From Alphaproteobacteria bacterium (lineage in GTDB: Bacteria; Pseudomonadota; Alphaproteobacteria; Rhizobiales; Rhizobiaceae): a stretch of 64,000 bases of DNA. Numbering within the stretch: the first letter of the stretch is position 1; every line of letters begins with the position of its first letter. The stretch spans positions 1,612,001 to 1,676,000 of the forward strand of contig JAHJHT010000002.1 of the NCBI GenBank assembly GCA_018823835.1, read 5' to 3'. A program made the translations under genes and the position numbers. This document shows positions 43,160 to 51,359 of this stretch, one piece after another. A model generated the notes under the pieces. The model searched no databases, was not told the origin of the DNA, and saw nothing but the letters and a program-made list of their open reading frames with translations.

Positions 43160-44469
43160 CGGACGCTGCAACACACGTCGGAACCGCTGCCGTACCTGTG
43201 CGGCGCGACATCGGCATCAAGCGCAGGAAGGCGGCTGAGAAGCGGTTTCGCGCCTATGGCATCGCCGCGATAGCGACCGGCATATTCTTCCTGATCGCGC
43301 TCCTGTGGACGGTTTTCTCGAACGGCTATACCGCCTTCTGGCAGACCTCGATCGAGCTGCCGATCAATTTCGAGGAGAGCGTGATCGATCCCGGCGACAA
43401 GCGGGCGACCGATGTCAATGTCCTGCTGAAGGCGAATTATCCGCGCCTGGCGCAGGATGCCCTGGTCGCAAAGCTCGGGGTGGATCCGGAGGATCGCAGC
43501 AAGACGCGTGATGTCGGCCGCATGATCTCGAACGGCGTGCGGACGCAATTGCGCGACATGGTCCTTTCCGATCCGTCGATCATCGGCACGACGCAGACTG
43601 TCTGGGTTCTGGCAACGGCCGACGTCGATTCCGCGGCCAAGGGTCAGGTCGACCTGGCCGTCGCGGAAGCACGGCGCAAGGTGTCGGACGAGCAGGTCGA
43701 GTGGATGCGGACGCTGCAGAAGGACGGCGTCATGAAGGAACGCTTCAACACCGGGCTATTCACCTTCGGCGCATCGAGCCGCCCGGAGACTGCCGGTGTC
43801 GGCGTCGCGATGATCGGCTCGATCTACATGATGCTGATTGTGCTGGTGCTGGCGCTGCCGATCGGTGTCGCTGCATCAATCTATCTCGAGGAGTTCGCGC
43901 CCAAGAACAGGCTGACCGACCTCATCGAGGTGAACATCAACAATCTGGCTGCGGTCCCGTCTATCGTGTTCGGCTTGCTGGGCCTGGCTATCTTCATCAA
44001 TTTCATGCAGCTGCCGCGCTCGGCGTCGATCGTCGGCGGCCTGGTGCTGACCCTGATGACGCTGCCGACCATCATCATCGCGACCCGCGCAGCGTTGCGT
44101 GCCGTGCCGCCGTCGATCCGCTCGGCAGCGCTCGGGCTTGGCGCCTCCAAGATGCAGATGGTGTTCCACCACGTCCTGCCGCTGGCCTCGCCCGGCATTC
44201 TGACGGGCACGATCCTTGGCCTTGCACAGGCGCTCGGCGAAACCGCGCCGCTGATCCTGATCGGCATGGTCGCCTTCGTGGCCGACTATCCGACGACGCC
44301 TTTCGACCCGGCAACCGCATTGCCCGTGCAGATCTACATGTGGGCAAACGAGGCAGAGCGCGCCTTCGTCGAGCGCACCTCCGGGGCGATCATCATCCTG
44401 TTGATCTTTCTGGCCGTGATGAACGTTGGGGCAATCTTCCTGCGCAGGCGTTTTGAGCGTCGCTGGTGA
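43156..44469 (+). CDS. pstA: phosphate ABC transporter permease PstA (with DUF3333)
   Basis: 437-residue permease. The N-terminal region (to about residue 200) is the DUF3333-type extension found in alphaproteobacterial PstA: one membrane helix (IAAIATGIFFLIALLWTVF), then a large periplasmic part. The C-terminal transport core has IYLEEFAPKNRLTDLIEVNI, AAVPSIVFGLLGLAIF and SAALGLGASKMQMVFHHVLP as coupling loop. ATG 43156 overlaps the pstC stop (ATGA), giving coupled synthesis of the two permeases in equal amounts. Confidence 0.93.
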   Translation: MTDAATHVGTAAVPVRRDIGIKRRKAAEKRFRAYGIAAIATGIFFLIALLWTVFSNGYTAFWQTSIELPINFEESVIDPGDKRATDVNVLLKANYPRLAQDALVAKLGVDPEDRSKTRDVGRMISNGVRTQLRDMVLSDPSIIGTTQTVWVLATADVDSAAKGQVDLAVAEARRKVSDEQVEWMRTLQKDGVMKERFNTGLFTFGASSRPETAGVGVAMIGSIYMMLIVLVLALPIGVAASIYLEEFAPKNRLTDLIEVNINNLAAVPSIVFGLLGLAIFINFMQLPRSASIVGGLVLTLMTLPTIIIATRAALRAVPPSIRSAALGLGASKMQMVFHHVLPLASPGILTGTILGLAQALGETAPLILIGMVAFVADYPTTPFDPATALPVQIYMWANEAERAFVERTSGAIIILLIFLAVMNVGAIFLRRRFERRW

Positions 44470-44483
44470 TGGAGTAGAAAGAC

Positions 44484-45299
44484 ATGAACATGCTGACCGA
44501 AGCGGCCATCGAGGACAAGCTGACGCCTATGCTGACCGAACCTCCCATCAAGATGAAGGGCAAGGACGTTACCGTTCACTACAGCGGTAAGCAGGCCCTG
44601 TTCGGCATCGATCTCGACGTGCGCGAGAAGCAGGTCACTGCGCTCATCGGCCCGTCGGGCTGCGGCAAGTCGACCTTTCTGCGCTGCCTGAACCGGATGA
44701 ACGACACGATCGACGGCTGCACGGTCGCCGGGTCGCTGACGCTCGACGGCGAGGATATCTACGATCCGTCGATCGACGTGGTTGAACTGCGCGCCAGGGT
44801 TGGAATGGTCTTCCAGAAGCCGAACCCGTTCCCGAAGTCGATTTACGAGAACGTTGCCTACGGCCCCCGCATCCACGGCCTCGTCAAATCCAAGAGCGAT
44901 ATGGACGCGGTGGTGGAATCAAGCCTGAAGAAGGCGGCAATCTGGAACGAGGTGAAGGACCGGCTGCACGAGTCCGGCACCGGCCTGTCGGGCGGACAGC
45001 AGCAGCGCCTCTGCATCGCGCGCGCCATCGCCGTGTCGCCGGAAGTCATCCTGATGGATGAGCCGTGCTCGGCGCTCGATCCGATCGCGACCGCCAAGGT
45101 CGAGGAGCTGATCGACGAATTGCGGCAGAACTACACGATCGTCATCGTGACGCATTCCATGCAGCAGGCTGCCCGCGTGTCGCAGCGCACGGCGATGTTC
45201 CATATCGGCTACCTCGTCGAAGAGGGCGCGACGGAGAAGATGTTCACCAACCCCGACGACAAGCGCACCCAGGATTATATCACCGGCCGGTTCGGCTAA
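44484..45299 (+). CDS. pstB: phosphate ABC transporter ATPase
   Basis: 271-residue ATPase, with about 20 extra residues at the N-terminus over the shortest PstB. Walker [10 protein letters not shown] is near residue 55, the PstB-typical [11 protein letters not shown] follows, the ABC signature [16 protein letters not shown] is near 170 and Walker [17 protein letters not shown] near 190. The [16 protein letters not shown] block is family-specific. It energises phosphate import through PstC/PstA; it starts 14 bases after pstA. Confidence 0.95.
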   Translation: MNMLTEAAIEDKLTPMLTEPPIKMKGKDVTVHYSGKQALFGIDLDVREKQVTALIGPSGCGKSTFLRCLNRMNDTIDGCTVAGSLTLDGEDIYDPSIDVVELRARVGMVFQKPNPFPKSIYENVAYGPRIHGLVKSKSDMDAVVESSLKKAAIWNEVKDRLHESGTGLSGGQQQRLCIARAIAVSPEVILMDEPCSALDPIATAKVEELIDELRQNYTIVIVTHSMQQAARVSQRTAMFHIGYLVEEGATEKMFTNPDDKRTQDYITGRFG

Positions 45300-45339
45300 G
45301 CCGCATCCTCCCAAGCGGCAGACCACGAGGACCTAGATC

Positions 45340-46047
45340 ATGGGCGAACATACCGTCACTTCTTTCGACGACGACCTCTCCGGCATCCAGAAGCTGATCA
45401 ACGACATGGGGGACCTTTCGGGGGCCATGGTCAGAGGTGCGATCCGCGCATTGCTGCAATCCGATGGGGCGCTGGCGCAGCGGGTCGTCTCGGACGACGT
45501 GATCATGGACGCGCGGCAGCGCGAACTCGACGACCGGGCAATCACCCTGATCGCCAAACGGCAGCCGATGGCTCAGGACCTGCGTGCTGTCGTTGGTGCC
45601 ATCCGCATGGCCGGCGATCTCGAGCGGATCGGCGACCTGGCCAAGAATATCGCCAAGCGCGTCAGCGCAGTCGGGCAGAGCCCGGCGCCGCGCAGCCTCG
45701 CGCATGGCATCGAGGGAATGTCCGAAATGGTGCTCAGCCAGGTCGACGGTGTCATCAAGCACTACCTGGCCCGCGACGCCGACGCCCTGCGTGACCTGCG
45801 CATCGACGATGAGAAGATCGACGTCAAGTACACGTCGGTCTTTCGCGAGCTTCTGACCTACATGATGGAAGATCCGCGCAACATCACCTCCTGCACGCAC
45901 CTCCTGTTCTGTGCCAAGAACCTCGAGCGCATCGGCGACCACGTCACCAACATCGCCGAGAACGCCTATTTCGTGGTTACAGGACAACAATTGCCGGTAT
46001 CCCGTCCCAAGCTCGACGAAACGTCGTTGTCGGTCTTGGCGGAATAG
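45340..46047 (+). CDS. phoU: phosphate signalling regulator PhoU
   Basis: 235-residue all-helical protein made of two PhoU three-helix repeats. The first carries ELDDRAITLIAKRQPMAQDLR and MAGDLERIGDLAKNIAKR, the second SCTHLLFCAKNLERIGDHVT and NIAENAYFVV, each with the metal-binding E-R-I-G-D pattern. PhoU links the Pst transporter state to the PhoB-activating kinase and restrains signalling when phosphate is ample. It lies between pstB and phoB, as usual in rhizobia. Confidence 0.94.
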   Translation: MGEHTVTSFDDDLSGIQKLINDMGDLSGAMVRGAIRALLQSDGALAQRVVSDDVIMDARQRELDDRAITLIAKRQPMAQDLRAVVGAIRMAGDLERIGDLAKNIAKRVSAVGQSPAPRSLAHGIEGMSEMVLSQVDGVIKHYLARDADALRDLRIDDEKIDVKYTSVFRELLTYMMEDPRNITSCTHLLFCAKNLERIGDHVTNIAENAYFVVTGQQLPVSRPKLDETSLSVLAE

Positions 46048-46071
46048 CGCGCTGGAAAGAGCATCAAGCCA

Positions 46072-46761
46072 ATGATTGCGCCCAAGATCATGGTCGTCGA
46101 GGACGAGGAGCCGCTCGGCGTGCTGCTCCGATACAACCTCGAGGCCGAAGGCTACCAGGTCGAGATCGTGACGCGCGGCGACGAGGCCGAAATCCGCCTG
46201 CAGGAAAATGCACCGGACCTTCTTGTGCTCGACTGGATGGTGCCTGCCATCTCGGGCATCGAACTTTGCCGCCGCTTGCGCATGCGACCTGAAACGCAGC
46301 GGCTGCCGATCATCATGCTGACGGCGCGCGGCGAGGAAAGCGACAGGGTGCGCGGGCTTTCGACGGGCGCCGACGACTACCTGGTGAAGCCGTTCTCGAC
46401 GCCGGAATTCATGGCGCGCGTGCGCGCCCTGCTGCGCCGGGCCAAGCCGGAAGTGCTGTCCAGCGTGCTCAAGGTCGGCGACATCATGCTCGACCGTGAG
46501 GCGCACCGGGTCTACCGCAAGAAGAACGAGATCAAGCTCGGGCCGACGGAGTTCCGTCTGCTGGAGTTCATGATGCGCCATCCGGGACGCGTGTTCTCGC
46601 GCAGCCAGCTGCTCGACAATGTCTGGGGCGAGACGATCTACATCGACGAGCGCACCGTCGACGTGCATGTCGGGCGCCTGCGCAAGGCAGTCAACAATGG
46701 CCGCATGCCAGACGTGATCCGCACGATCCGTGGTGCCGGCTACGCCATCCGCGAAGACTAG
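46072..46761 (+). CDS. phoB: phosphate regulon response regulator
   Basis: 229-residue OmpR-type response regulator. The receiver has MVVEDEEPL with the acidic pocket at residues 10-12, the phosphoacceptor Asp54 in LVLDWMVP, and the switch lysine in DYLVKPFSTPE. The DNA-binding winged helix has LGPTEFRLLEFMMRHPGRVF and DERTVDVHVGRLRKAV. It should bind the Pho boxes upstream of pstS and activate the operon. It is the last gene of the pst operon and converges, 5 bases away, with the FG-GAP protein gene. Confidence 0.95.
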   Translation: MIAPKIMVVEDEEPLGVLLRYNLEAEGYQVEIVTRGDEAEIRLQENAPDLLVLDWMVPAISGIELCRRLRMRPETQRLPIIMLTARGEESDRVRGLSTGADDYLVKPFSTPEFMARVRALLRRAKPEVLSSVLKVGDIMLDREAHRVYRKKNEIKLGPTEFRLLEFMMRHPGRVFSRSQLLDNVWGETIYIDERTVDVHVGRLRKAVNNGRMPDVIRTIRGAGYAIRED

Positions 46762-46766
46762 GTCTG

Positions 46767-48422
46767 CTACTCGGCCGGGTACCAGTATTTAGCGCCGGGC
46801 GCGTCGCGTCCGATGATGACGAAATTGTTGGCGAAGACCCGGTAGGGCGCGCTCCATTCGCCATCCGGCCATTTGACCCGGATCTCGGCGCGCTCCGCCG
46901 TGCCGACGCCGACGTGGACAAAGCCTGCATGTCCGGCCGCGTGGCCGCCGCCGACCTGAACGCTGCGCACATAGGTCTGGGTGCCCGATTTGACGTAGAT
47001 GAGGGCGCCCACGGCGTCGCGATTGACGTCCTTCTGTCGCAGTTCGATCCCGACGAAGTTGCCCATGGGCCGAGCCAGGTCACCGGCCACCGCACCGCAG
47101 TTGCGGAACAGGCTGGCCTTCTGGCCGCGGTTGACGACGAGCAGGTCGAGCATGCCGTCCATGTTGAAATCCTCGACGATGGCTCCGCGTCCCTTGGTGG
47201 GCAATGCGATGCCGGCGACATCGCCGCCTTCGGCGAAGCTGCCGTCCCATTGGCCGATCAGGAGGTTGTCCGGATCGTTGGCGGCGAAATCGGGCATCTG
47301 CTCGACATTGCCCTTGGCAATGAACAGGTCGAGCAGGCCATCATTGTTGAAGTCGGCGAACTCGGAATGCCATCCGGTCGACGGCTTCAGGTCGCCGCCG
47401 GTGTAGGGACGATGCGCGGTGGCACCCTTGTCCCAGGCAACGTCCGTATAGACCGGCCGGTTCTCGTCCGACTCGTCGTCGAGCTTCTGCAGCTTGGTGT
47501 CGCCCATCGACGTCAATGCGTATTCGGGCGTGCCGTCGCCGTCGATGTCGCCCTCGGCGATGCCCATGCCCCAGATCGTCAAATGCTGCCAGCCGTCCGC
47601 CTTGCCGTAGAGCCGGGGCGGATTCTCCGGCTCGACCTTCCACAGTTGCTCCTCGCCACCGCGATAATACTGGCGGTCGTTGGTGACCCTCAGCGAGGGC
47701 GTGCCAGAGCGGTTCCAGTCGGTAAACAGCATCGAGAGCGCGCAGTAGCCGGGGGTCAGCGCGGAAGGCTGCGAGTAGTCGGGTCTGTCGCCCGGTTGCG
47801 GGCGGGCGAGAACATTGTCCTCGCAGGTGCCCCAGGGCGAACCGGGAGCGGCACGGTCGACATAGTTGCCGAAGGCAAGGGTCGGGTATTTCAGGCCTGC
47901 TTCCCAGGTCGCGGCGAAGGCCGTCGTCCAGGCGCGGCCGCCTTCGAGCGAGAGCTGTCTGTTGGCCTTGGTGAAGCTACAGCCCGGACCGCCCCTCAGA
48001 ACGATGTTCTCGCCGAGCCGCAGGAGAACAAGGTCGCGGTGGCCGTCATTGTCGATGTCGAGCGCATAGGCGCCGAGCACGTTGGCGAGATCCTTGGCGT
48101 CGAGGTCGAGCGACTTTTCGGCAAAGCGCAGGTCGCCGCCCGCCGCGCTCTCGTTGACATAGAGGCCCGATGCGCCCTTGCCGCCGGCCAGGAAGACGTC
48201 CGGGCGCCTGTCGCCATTGCAGTCGAGCGAGGCGCCGCCGCCACCGACGAAGAACTCCCATGGTCCGGTGTAGGAATGATCGATGCCGGCCGCCAGCGCC
48301 TCCTCGTGCATCTGCGGGATGTCGTTGACGGGCTTGCGCGGCGCAGTGTCCTCGGCCCATGCCGGCACGGCTGCGGCCAGCGCGGCAAGGAGGGTCGCCA
48401 GCAAGTTGCGGCGCGCGCTCAC
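46767..48422 (-). CDS. FG-GAP/VCBS repeat protein with ASPIC/UnbV domain (CRTAC1-like)
   Basis: 551-residue secreted protein. The start is GTG 48422, which overlaps the stop of the upstream gene (GTGA); a 22-residue signal peptide (LLATLLAALAAAVPAWA) follows. Calcium-type FG-GAP/VCBS repeats are visible as CNGDRRPDVFLAG, DIDNDGHRDLVLL, DIDGDGTPEYAL, DFNNDGLLDLFIA and DFNMDGMLDLLVVN, suggesting a beta-propeller. The C-terminus (about 455-540) is an ASPIC/UnbV-type domain, with GNFVGIELRQKDVNRDAVGA and VKWPDGEWSAPYRV. Its partner is the di-heme cytochrome; function unknown, possibly an electron-transfer or sugar-binding complex in the periplasm. Confidence 0.85.
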   Translation of the reverse strand: MSARRNLLATLLAALAAAVPAWAEDTAPRKPVNDIPQMHEEALAAGIDHSYTGPWEFFVGGGGASLDCNGDRRPDVFLAGGKGASGLYVNESAAGGDLRFAEKSLDLDAKDLANVLGAYALDIDNDGHRDLVLLRLGENIVLRGGPGCSFTKANRQLSLEGGRAWTTAFAATWEAGLKYPTLAFGNYVDRAAPGSPWGTCEDNVLARPQPGDRPDYSQPSALTPGYCALSMLFTDWNRSGTPSLRVTNDRQYYRGGEEQLWKVEPENPPRLYGKADGWQHLTIWGMGIAEGDIDGDGTPEYALTSMGDTKLQKLDDESDENRPVYTDVAWDKGATAHRPYTGGDLKPSTGWHSEFADFNNDGLLDLFIAKGNVEQMPDFAANDPDNLLIGQWDGSFAEGGDVAGIALPTKGRGAIVEDFNMDGMLDLLVVNRGQKASLFRNCGAVAGDLARPMGNFVGIELRQKDVNRDAVGALIYVKSGTQTYVRSVQVGGGHAAGHAGFVHVGVGTAERAEIRVKWPDGEWSAPYRVFANNFVIIGRDAPGAKYWYPAE

Positions 48423-49861
48423 CGGGCCACCGCCGCCGGGTCGATGACCAGCGTCCTCAGGAAAGCAATCAAGCCGTCGCGCTCTGCATCGGAGAGCGCG
48501 ATGTAGCCGTCGCGGGCTTTCCTTCCTTCGCCGCCATGCGCCCGTATGACGCCGTCGAGCGTTGGAAGGTCGTTGCGGTGTCCGTAGGGATCGGTCGAGC
48601 CGACGCCCCATAGTTCGCTGGTCATGAAGACGTTGCGCTCGACGAAACGCTGGGCCAGCAGTTCGTTGCCGAGCGCAGCCACCTGTTCGTCGGCGATCAC
48701 GTGGCGTTTCAGGTCCCCAAACAGCGGCACCAGGACGTCACCTTTCTCGTTGCGGGGCAGGGCCCTCGCCCAGGCATAGAGCGAGAGATCGTAGACTGCA
48801 GGATCCGCTACTTCGGCGGTGCGCAGTGTGCCCGCCATGTCCGAGGGGCCGGGATCGACGAATTCCAGCGAGGCGAGCGGCAGGGACGACCTGTGGCATT
48901 CGGCGCAACCGATGGCCTCGAAGGTCGCGCTGCCGTTTGCCGCGGCGGCCTGCCATGCAGGATCAGTTGGCCGCAGGACGGTCGGCGGCGGCAGCGTCGC
49001 CTGCCAGGCCACCAGTGCCGAGATGTCGCCTACCGAGATCTCGTCCTCGTGGCCGTCGCCGTCATGGTCGCGCGTGCCTGTCCAGCGCTCGCCGAAGCGT
49101 TCCGATGCCTGCATGCCGTGGTGGTGATTGAGTGCATTGTCGGTGAACTGGCGCAGCGATGTCATGACGCCCTTCTGGCTGAAGGGGCGGATGACGAGGT
49201 CGGCGTCGACGCCCTCGACGCCGCCAAGGTCGATGACGCCGTCCGGTGCAGCAACGATCGTGCCGAAGTCGACGCCTTTTGCTGCCAGAGACGCCGTGAC
49301 CGGTTCGCCGGTCCTGCGTGCCTCTGCTGCAGCCTGGCTGCGGATGGCGCGCAGCTCTGCCGTCATTTCTCGCGCCAGGAGTTCTATCAGGCCGGCGCCG
49401 AAAAGATGGTTCGACCCGCGCTCGTTCGAGAACTGCGGGTCGAGGCTGTCGAAGTCGGCGCTCTCAAAACCCTCGGAGACGAAGACATTGGTGACGAAAT
49501 CGCCTGCTCCGCCGACGACCGGCTGGTTGTGACAGCCCGAACAGGCATTGGAATCCATGCCCGCGGTGCGGAAGAAGGGGCTTTCGGGAGCCCGCTTGCG
49601 TTTCGTCGGAATGATCGCCTGGGTGGCGAACGGCCGGCCCACGCCATCGGCTTCGGTGAAGCGGCCGGTGAACAGAATCTCGCCCTTGCTGCGGAGCGCC
49701 TCAAGGGCCTCAAGCGACAGGGTGCCGTTGATCGTCGACTGATCGACATGTTCGTGGATGACCTTTTCCGACCAGGGGCTGGCGACCGCGAGGACGGGGC
49801 TGGCGAGGATGGCGGCGATGAGGGCCGCCAAGCTTGCGCGACTGCAGCAACGCGCTTTCAT
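48419..49861 (-). CDS. periplasmic di-heme oxidoreductase (DHOR/thiol oxidoreductase-like)
   Basis: 480-residue c-type cytochrome. A signal peptide (SLAALIAAILASPVLAVAS) precedes two heme-c motifs: CSGCH with NQPVVGGAGD after it (near residue 110) and CAECH with RSSLPLASLEF after it (near residue 325). SNHLFGAGLIELLARE and RPFSQKGVMTSLRQFTDNAL place it in the DHOR/DUF1111 family. LFGDLKRHVI and YGHRNDLPTLDGVI follow. ATG 49861 with AAAGGA upstream overlaps the ROK stop (ATGA). It probably carries electrons to the respiratory chain in the periplasm; the donor is unknown. Confidence 0.87.
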   Translation of the reverse strand: MKARCCSRASLAALIAAILASPVLAVASPWSEKVIHEHVDQSTINGTLSLEALEALRSKGEILFTGRFTEADGVGRPFATQAIIPTKRKRAPESPFFRTAGMDSNACSGCHNQPVVGGAGDFVTNVFVSEGFESADFDSLDPQFSNERGSNHLFGAGLIELLAREMTAELRAIRSQAAAEARRTGEPVTASLAAKGVDFGTIVAAPDGVIDLGGVEGVDADLVIRPFSQKGVMTSLRQFTDNALNHHHGMQASERFGERWTGTRDHDGDGHEDEISVGDISALVAWQATLPPPTVLRPTDPAWQAAAANGSATFEAIGCAECHRSSLPLASLEFVDPGPSDMAGTLRTAEVADPAVYDLSLYAWARALPRNEKGDVLVPLFGDLKRHVIADEQVAALGNELLAQRFVERNVFMTSELWGVGSTDPYGHRNDLPTLDGVIRAHGGEGRKARDGYIALSDAERDGLIAFLRTLVIDPAAVAR

Positions 49862-51105
49862 GCGACATCCTTTCCGATGGATTCTCCCTGTGCGGATGCA
49901 GTTCCCGAGGCGAAAATCTCCTGATCCACGAAAGTCAGGGCGCGCATCGTGCAACCCTGGCGGATGAGCGGCAGCTCATCGGACACGGTGTCGAAGGAAA
50001 TGGCGTCCGAATGCCGCCCGCCAGCGGTGCGCGCGATCGCGGCACGGATATCCGGCTCGAGAATGTCGAAGGCCGCCGCACCGCCGCCGACAAAAGCCAC
50101 TGGGGCCGGATCGATCAGCGCGAACAGGCTGCCCAGTCCGAAGCCAATCGCCGAACCAGCCTGCCGATAGGCTTCGCGCTCCGGTCCGTCTGCTGCGCGC
50201 GCGCGTGCCGCCAGGGCCCGCATGTCGGCCTCCTCGATGCCGTCCTGGGGCGCCGAATCCTCGGGATTTCGACGGGCATTGCGCCAGATCGCATAGTTGC
50301 CGGCATAGGCCTCGACACAGCCGCGCTGTCCGCAGCGGCACAGGGCGCCGTCGGGCTGGTGCGTCATGTGGCCGAATTCGCCGCCGGAAGAGCGCGTGCC
50401 GGTGAACAGCTCGCCCTTCAGGACGAGGCCCATGCCGATGCCGTGCGAGAGCAGGATGGCGATGAAATTGTCGCGGTATCGCTGCGGGTCGCGCCAGCGA
50501 AGCGCCACGGCCATCATGTTGCAGTCGTTCTCGACCGTCGCCGGTATCGCGAACTCGCGTTCGAGCACGTCGGCGAAGGGAATGTCGAGATGGGGGGTGA
50601 TCGGCGACCAGAGCATGGTGCGCGCGCCGGCATCGGTGGTGCCCTGAACAGACAGGATGATGCGCAGCGGGCGCCGGGCGCCGGCCTGGCCGGCCATCAG
50701 CTGACGGATGGTGGCGATGAGTTCGCCAACGAGATCCGCCTGGGACAGAGTGGCGGTGCACGGCTTGCGACGCTGCTCGGCGACGACGCTGCCGGTATAA
50801 TCGACGATCGCCGCGGACAGAAAATTGAGCGACAGTCCCGCGACAATGATGGTGGCGGCATCAGGATTGAGGGTGAGCGCGACTTGCGGACGCCCGCGCT
50901 TCAGGGACGGCGTTTCGCCGCCCTTGTCCTGAACCAGGTACCCCTCGGCGATCAGGTCCGAGGAAATCGCCGAAATGGTCGAGTGGCTGAGCCCCGTCGT
51001 CGCGGCGATCTCGGTGCGGGAGGGCTGACCCGTACGGCGCACCGCAGCGATGACCATCGCGCGGTTGCGGCGCCGCAAATCGTCGTGGCGGATTCCGACC
51101 GACAT
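49858..51105 (-). CDS. ROK-family transcriptional regulator (XylR/NagC-like)
   Basis: 415-residue regulator. An N-terminal winged helix (about 15-70) has RTEIAATTGLSHSTISAISS with the recognition helix, and RGRPQVALTLNP leads to the sugar-kinase-fold ROK domain. FSGGEFGH-like SSGGEFGHMTHQ and the zinc motif CRCGQRGCVEAY are present, and NDCNMMAVALRW lies in the sugar site region. ATG 51105 gives the normal length. It is divergent from the xylose importer, so it probably represses it in the absence of sugar, and its gene is translationally coupled to the di-heme cytochrome gene downstream. Confidence 0.92.
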   Translation of the reverse strand: MSVGIRHDDLRRRNRAMVIAAVRRTGQPSRTEIAATTGLSHSTISAISSDLIAEGYLVQDKGGETPSLKRGRPQVALTLNPDAATIIVAGLSLNFLSAAIVDYTGSVVAEQRRKPCTATLSQADLVGELIATIRQLMAGQAGARRPLRIILSVQGTTDAGARTMLWSPITPHLDIPFADVLEREFAIPATVENDCNMMAVALRWRDPQRYRDNFIAILLSHGIGMGLVLKGELFTGTRSSGGEFGHMTHQPDGALCRCGQRGCVEAYAGNYAIWRNARRNPEDSAPQDGIEEADMRALAARARAADGPEREAYRQAGSAIGFGLGSLFALIDPAPVAFVGGGAAAFDILEPDIRAAIARTAGGRHSDAISFDTVSDELPLIRQGCTMRALTFVDQEIFASGTASAQGESIGKDVA

Positions 51106-51208
51106 GATTCCAGATACTTCCTCCCGGACACCGCTATCGATCCGTCTAGTGGCGGGACCGTCGGCGGCATCTGGCCAAATAGTGCCAGAAGCCGACAGGT
51201 GAGTCATG

Positions 51209-51233
51209 CATTTTTTCGGAGATCGAAAAAATG
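51209..51233. promoter_or_regulatory. probable ROK operator, distal site
   Basis: A perfect inverted repeat with 10-base arms CATTTTTTCG and CGAAAAAATG and a 5-base centre GAGAT. It is centred 72 bases from the related second palindrome and 104 bases upstream of the ROK start codon, so it may regulate the minus-strand operon. Confidence 0.75.
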
Positions 51234-51253
51234 AGTCGGCGGCTGAATCGATG

Positions 51254-51307
51254 TTGACAGCGGTGCCGGGTTGGGCCACTCTTTTTTTCGAAGCTCGAAA
51301 AAAAGAG
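51254..51307 (+). promoter_or_regulatory. xylF promoter overlapped by probable ROK operator
   Basis: A -35 element TTGACA is at 51254-51259; 17 bases further is a weak -10, CACTCT (51277-51282). Directly over it lies a perfect inverted repeat with 12-base arms CTCTTTTTTTCG and CGAAAAAAAGAG around a 5-base centre AAGCT (51279-51307). It shares the core T-tract, CG, five bases, CG, A-tract with the distal site. Binding there would block transcription of the importer genes. Confidence 0.75.
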
Positions 51308-51359
51308 TTTCGTCACGGGTTGGAGCAGTTGCGCCACTTGCGGCGCATGGGAGGAAATC

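Noticed and set aside
40568-43174. 868-codon open frame on the minus strand across pstS and pstC
   Set aside because: Antisense to two well-supported phosphate-transport genes; the translation is rich in His, Arg, Asp and Gln with no motif, and it crosses the pstS-pstC terminator.
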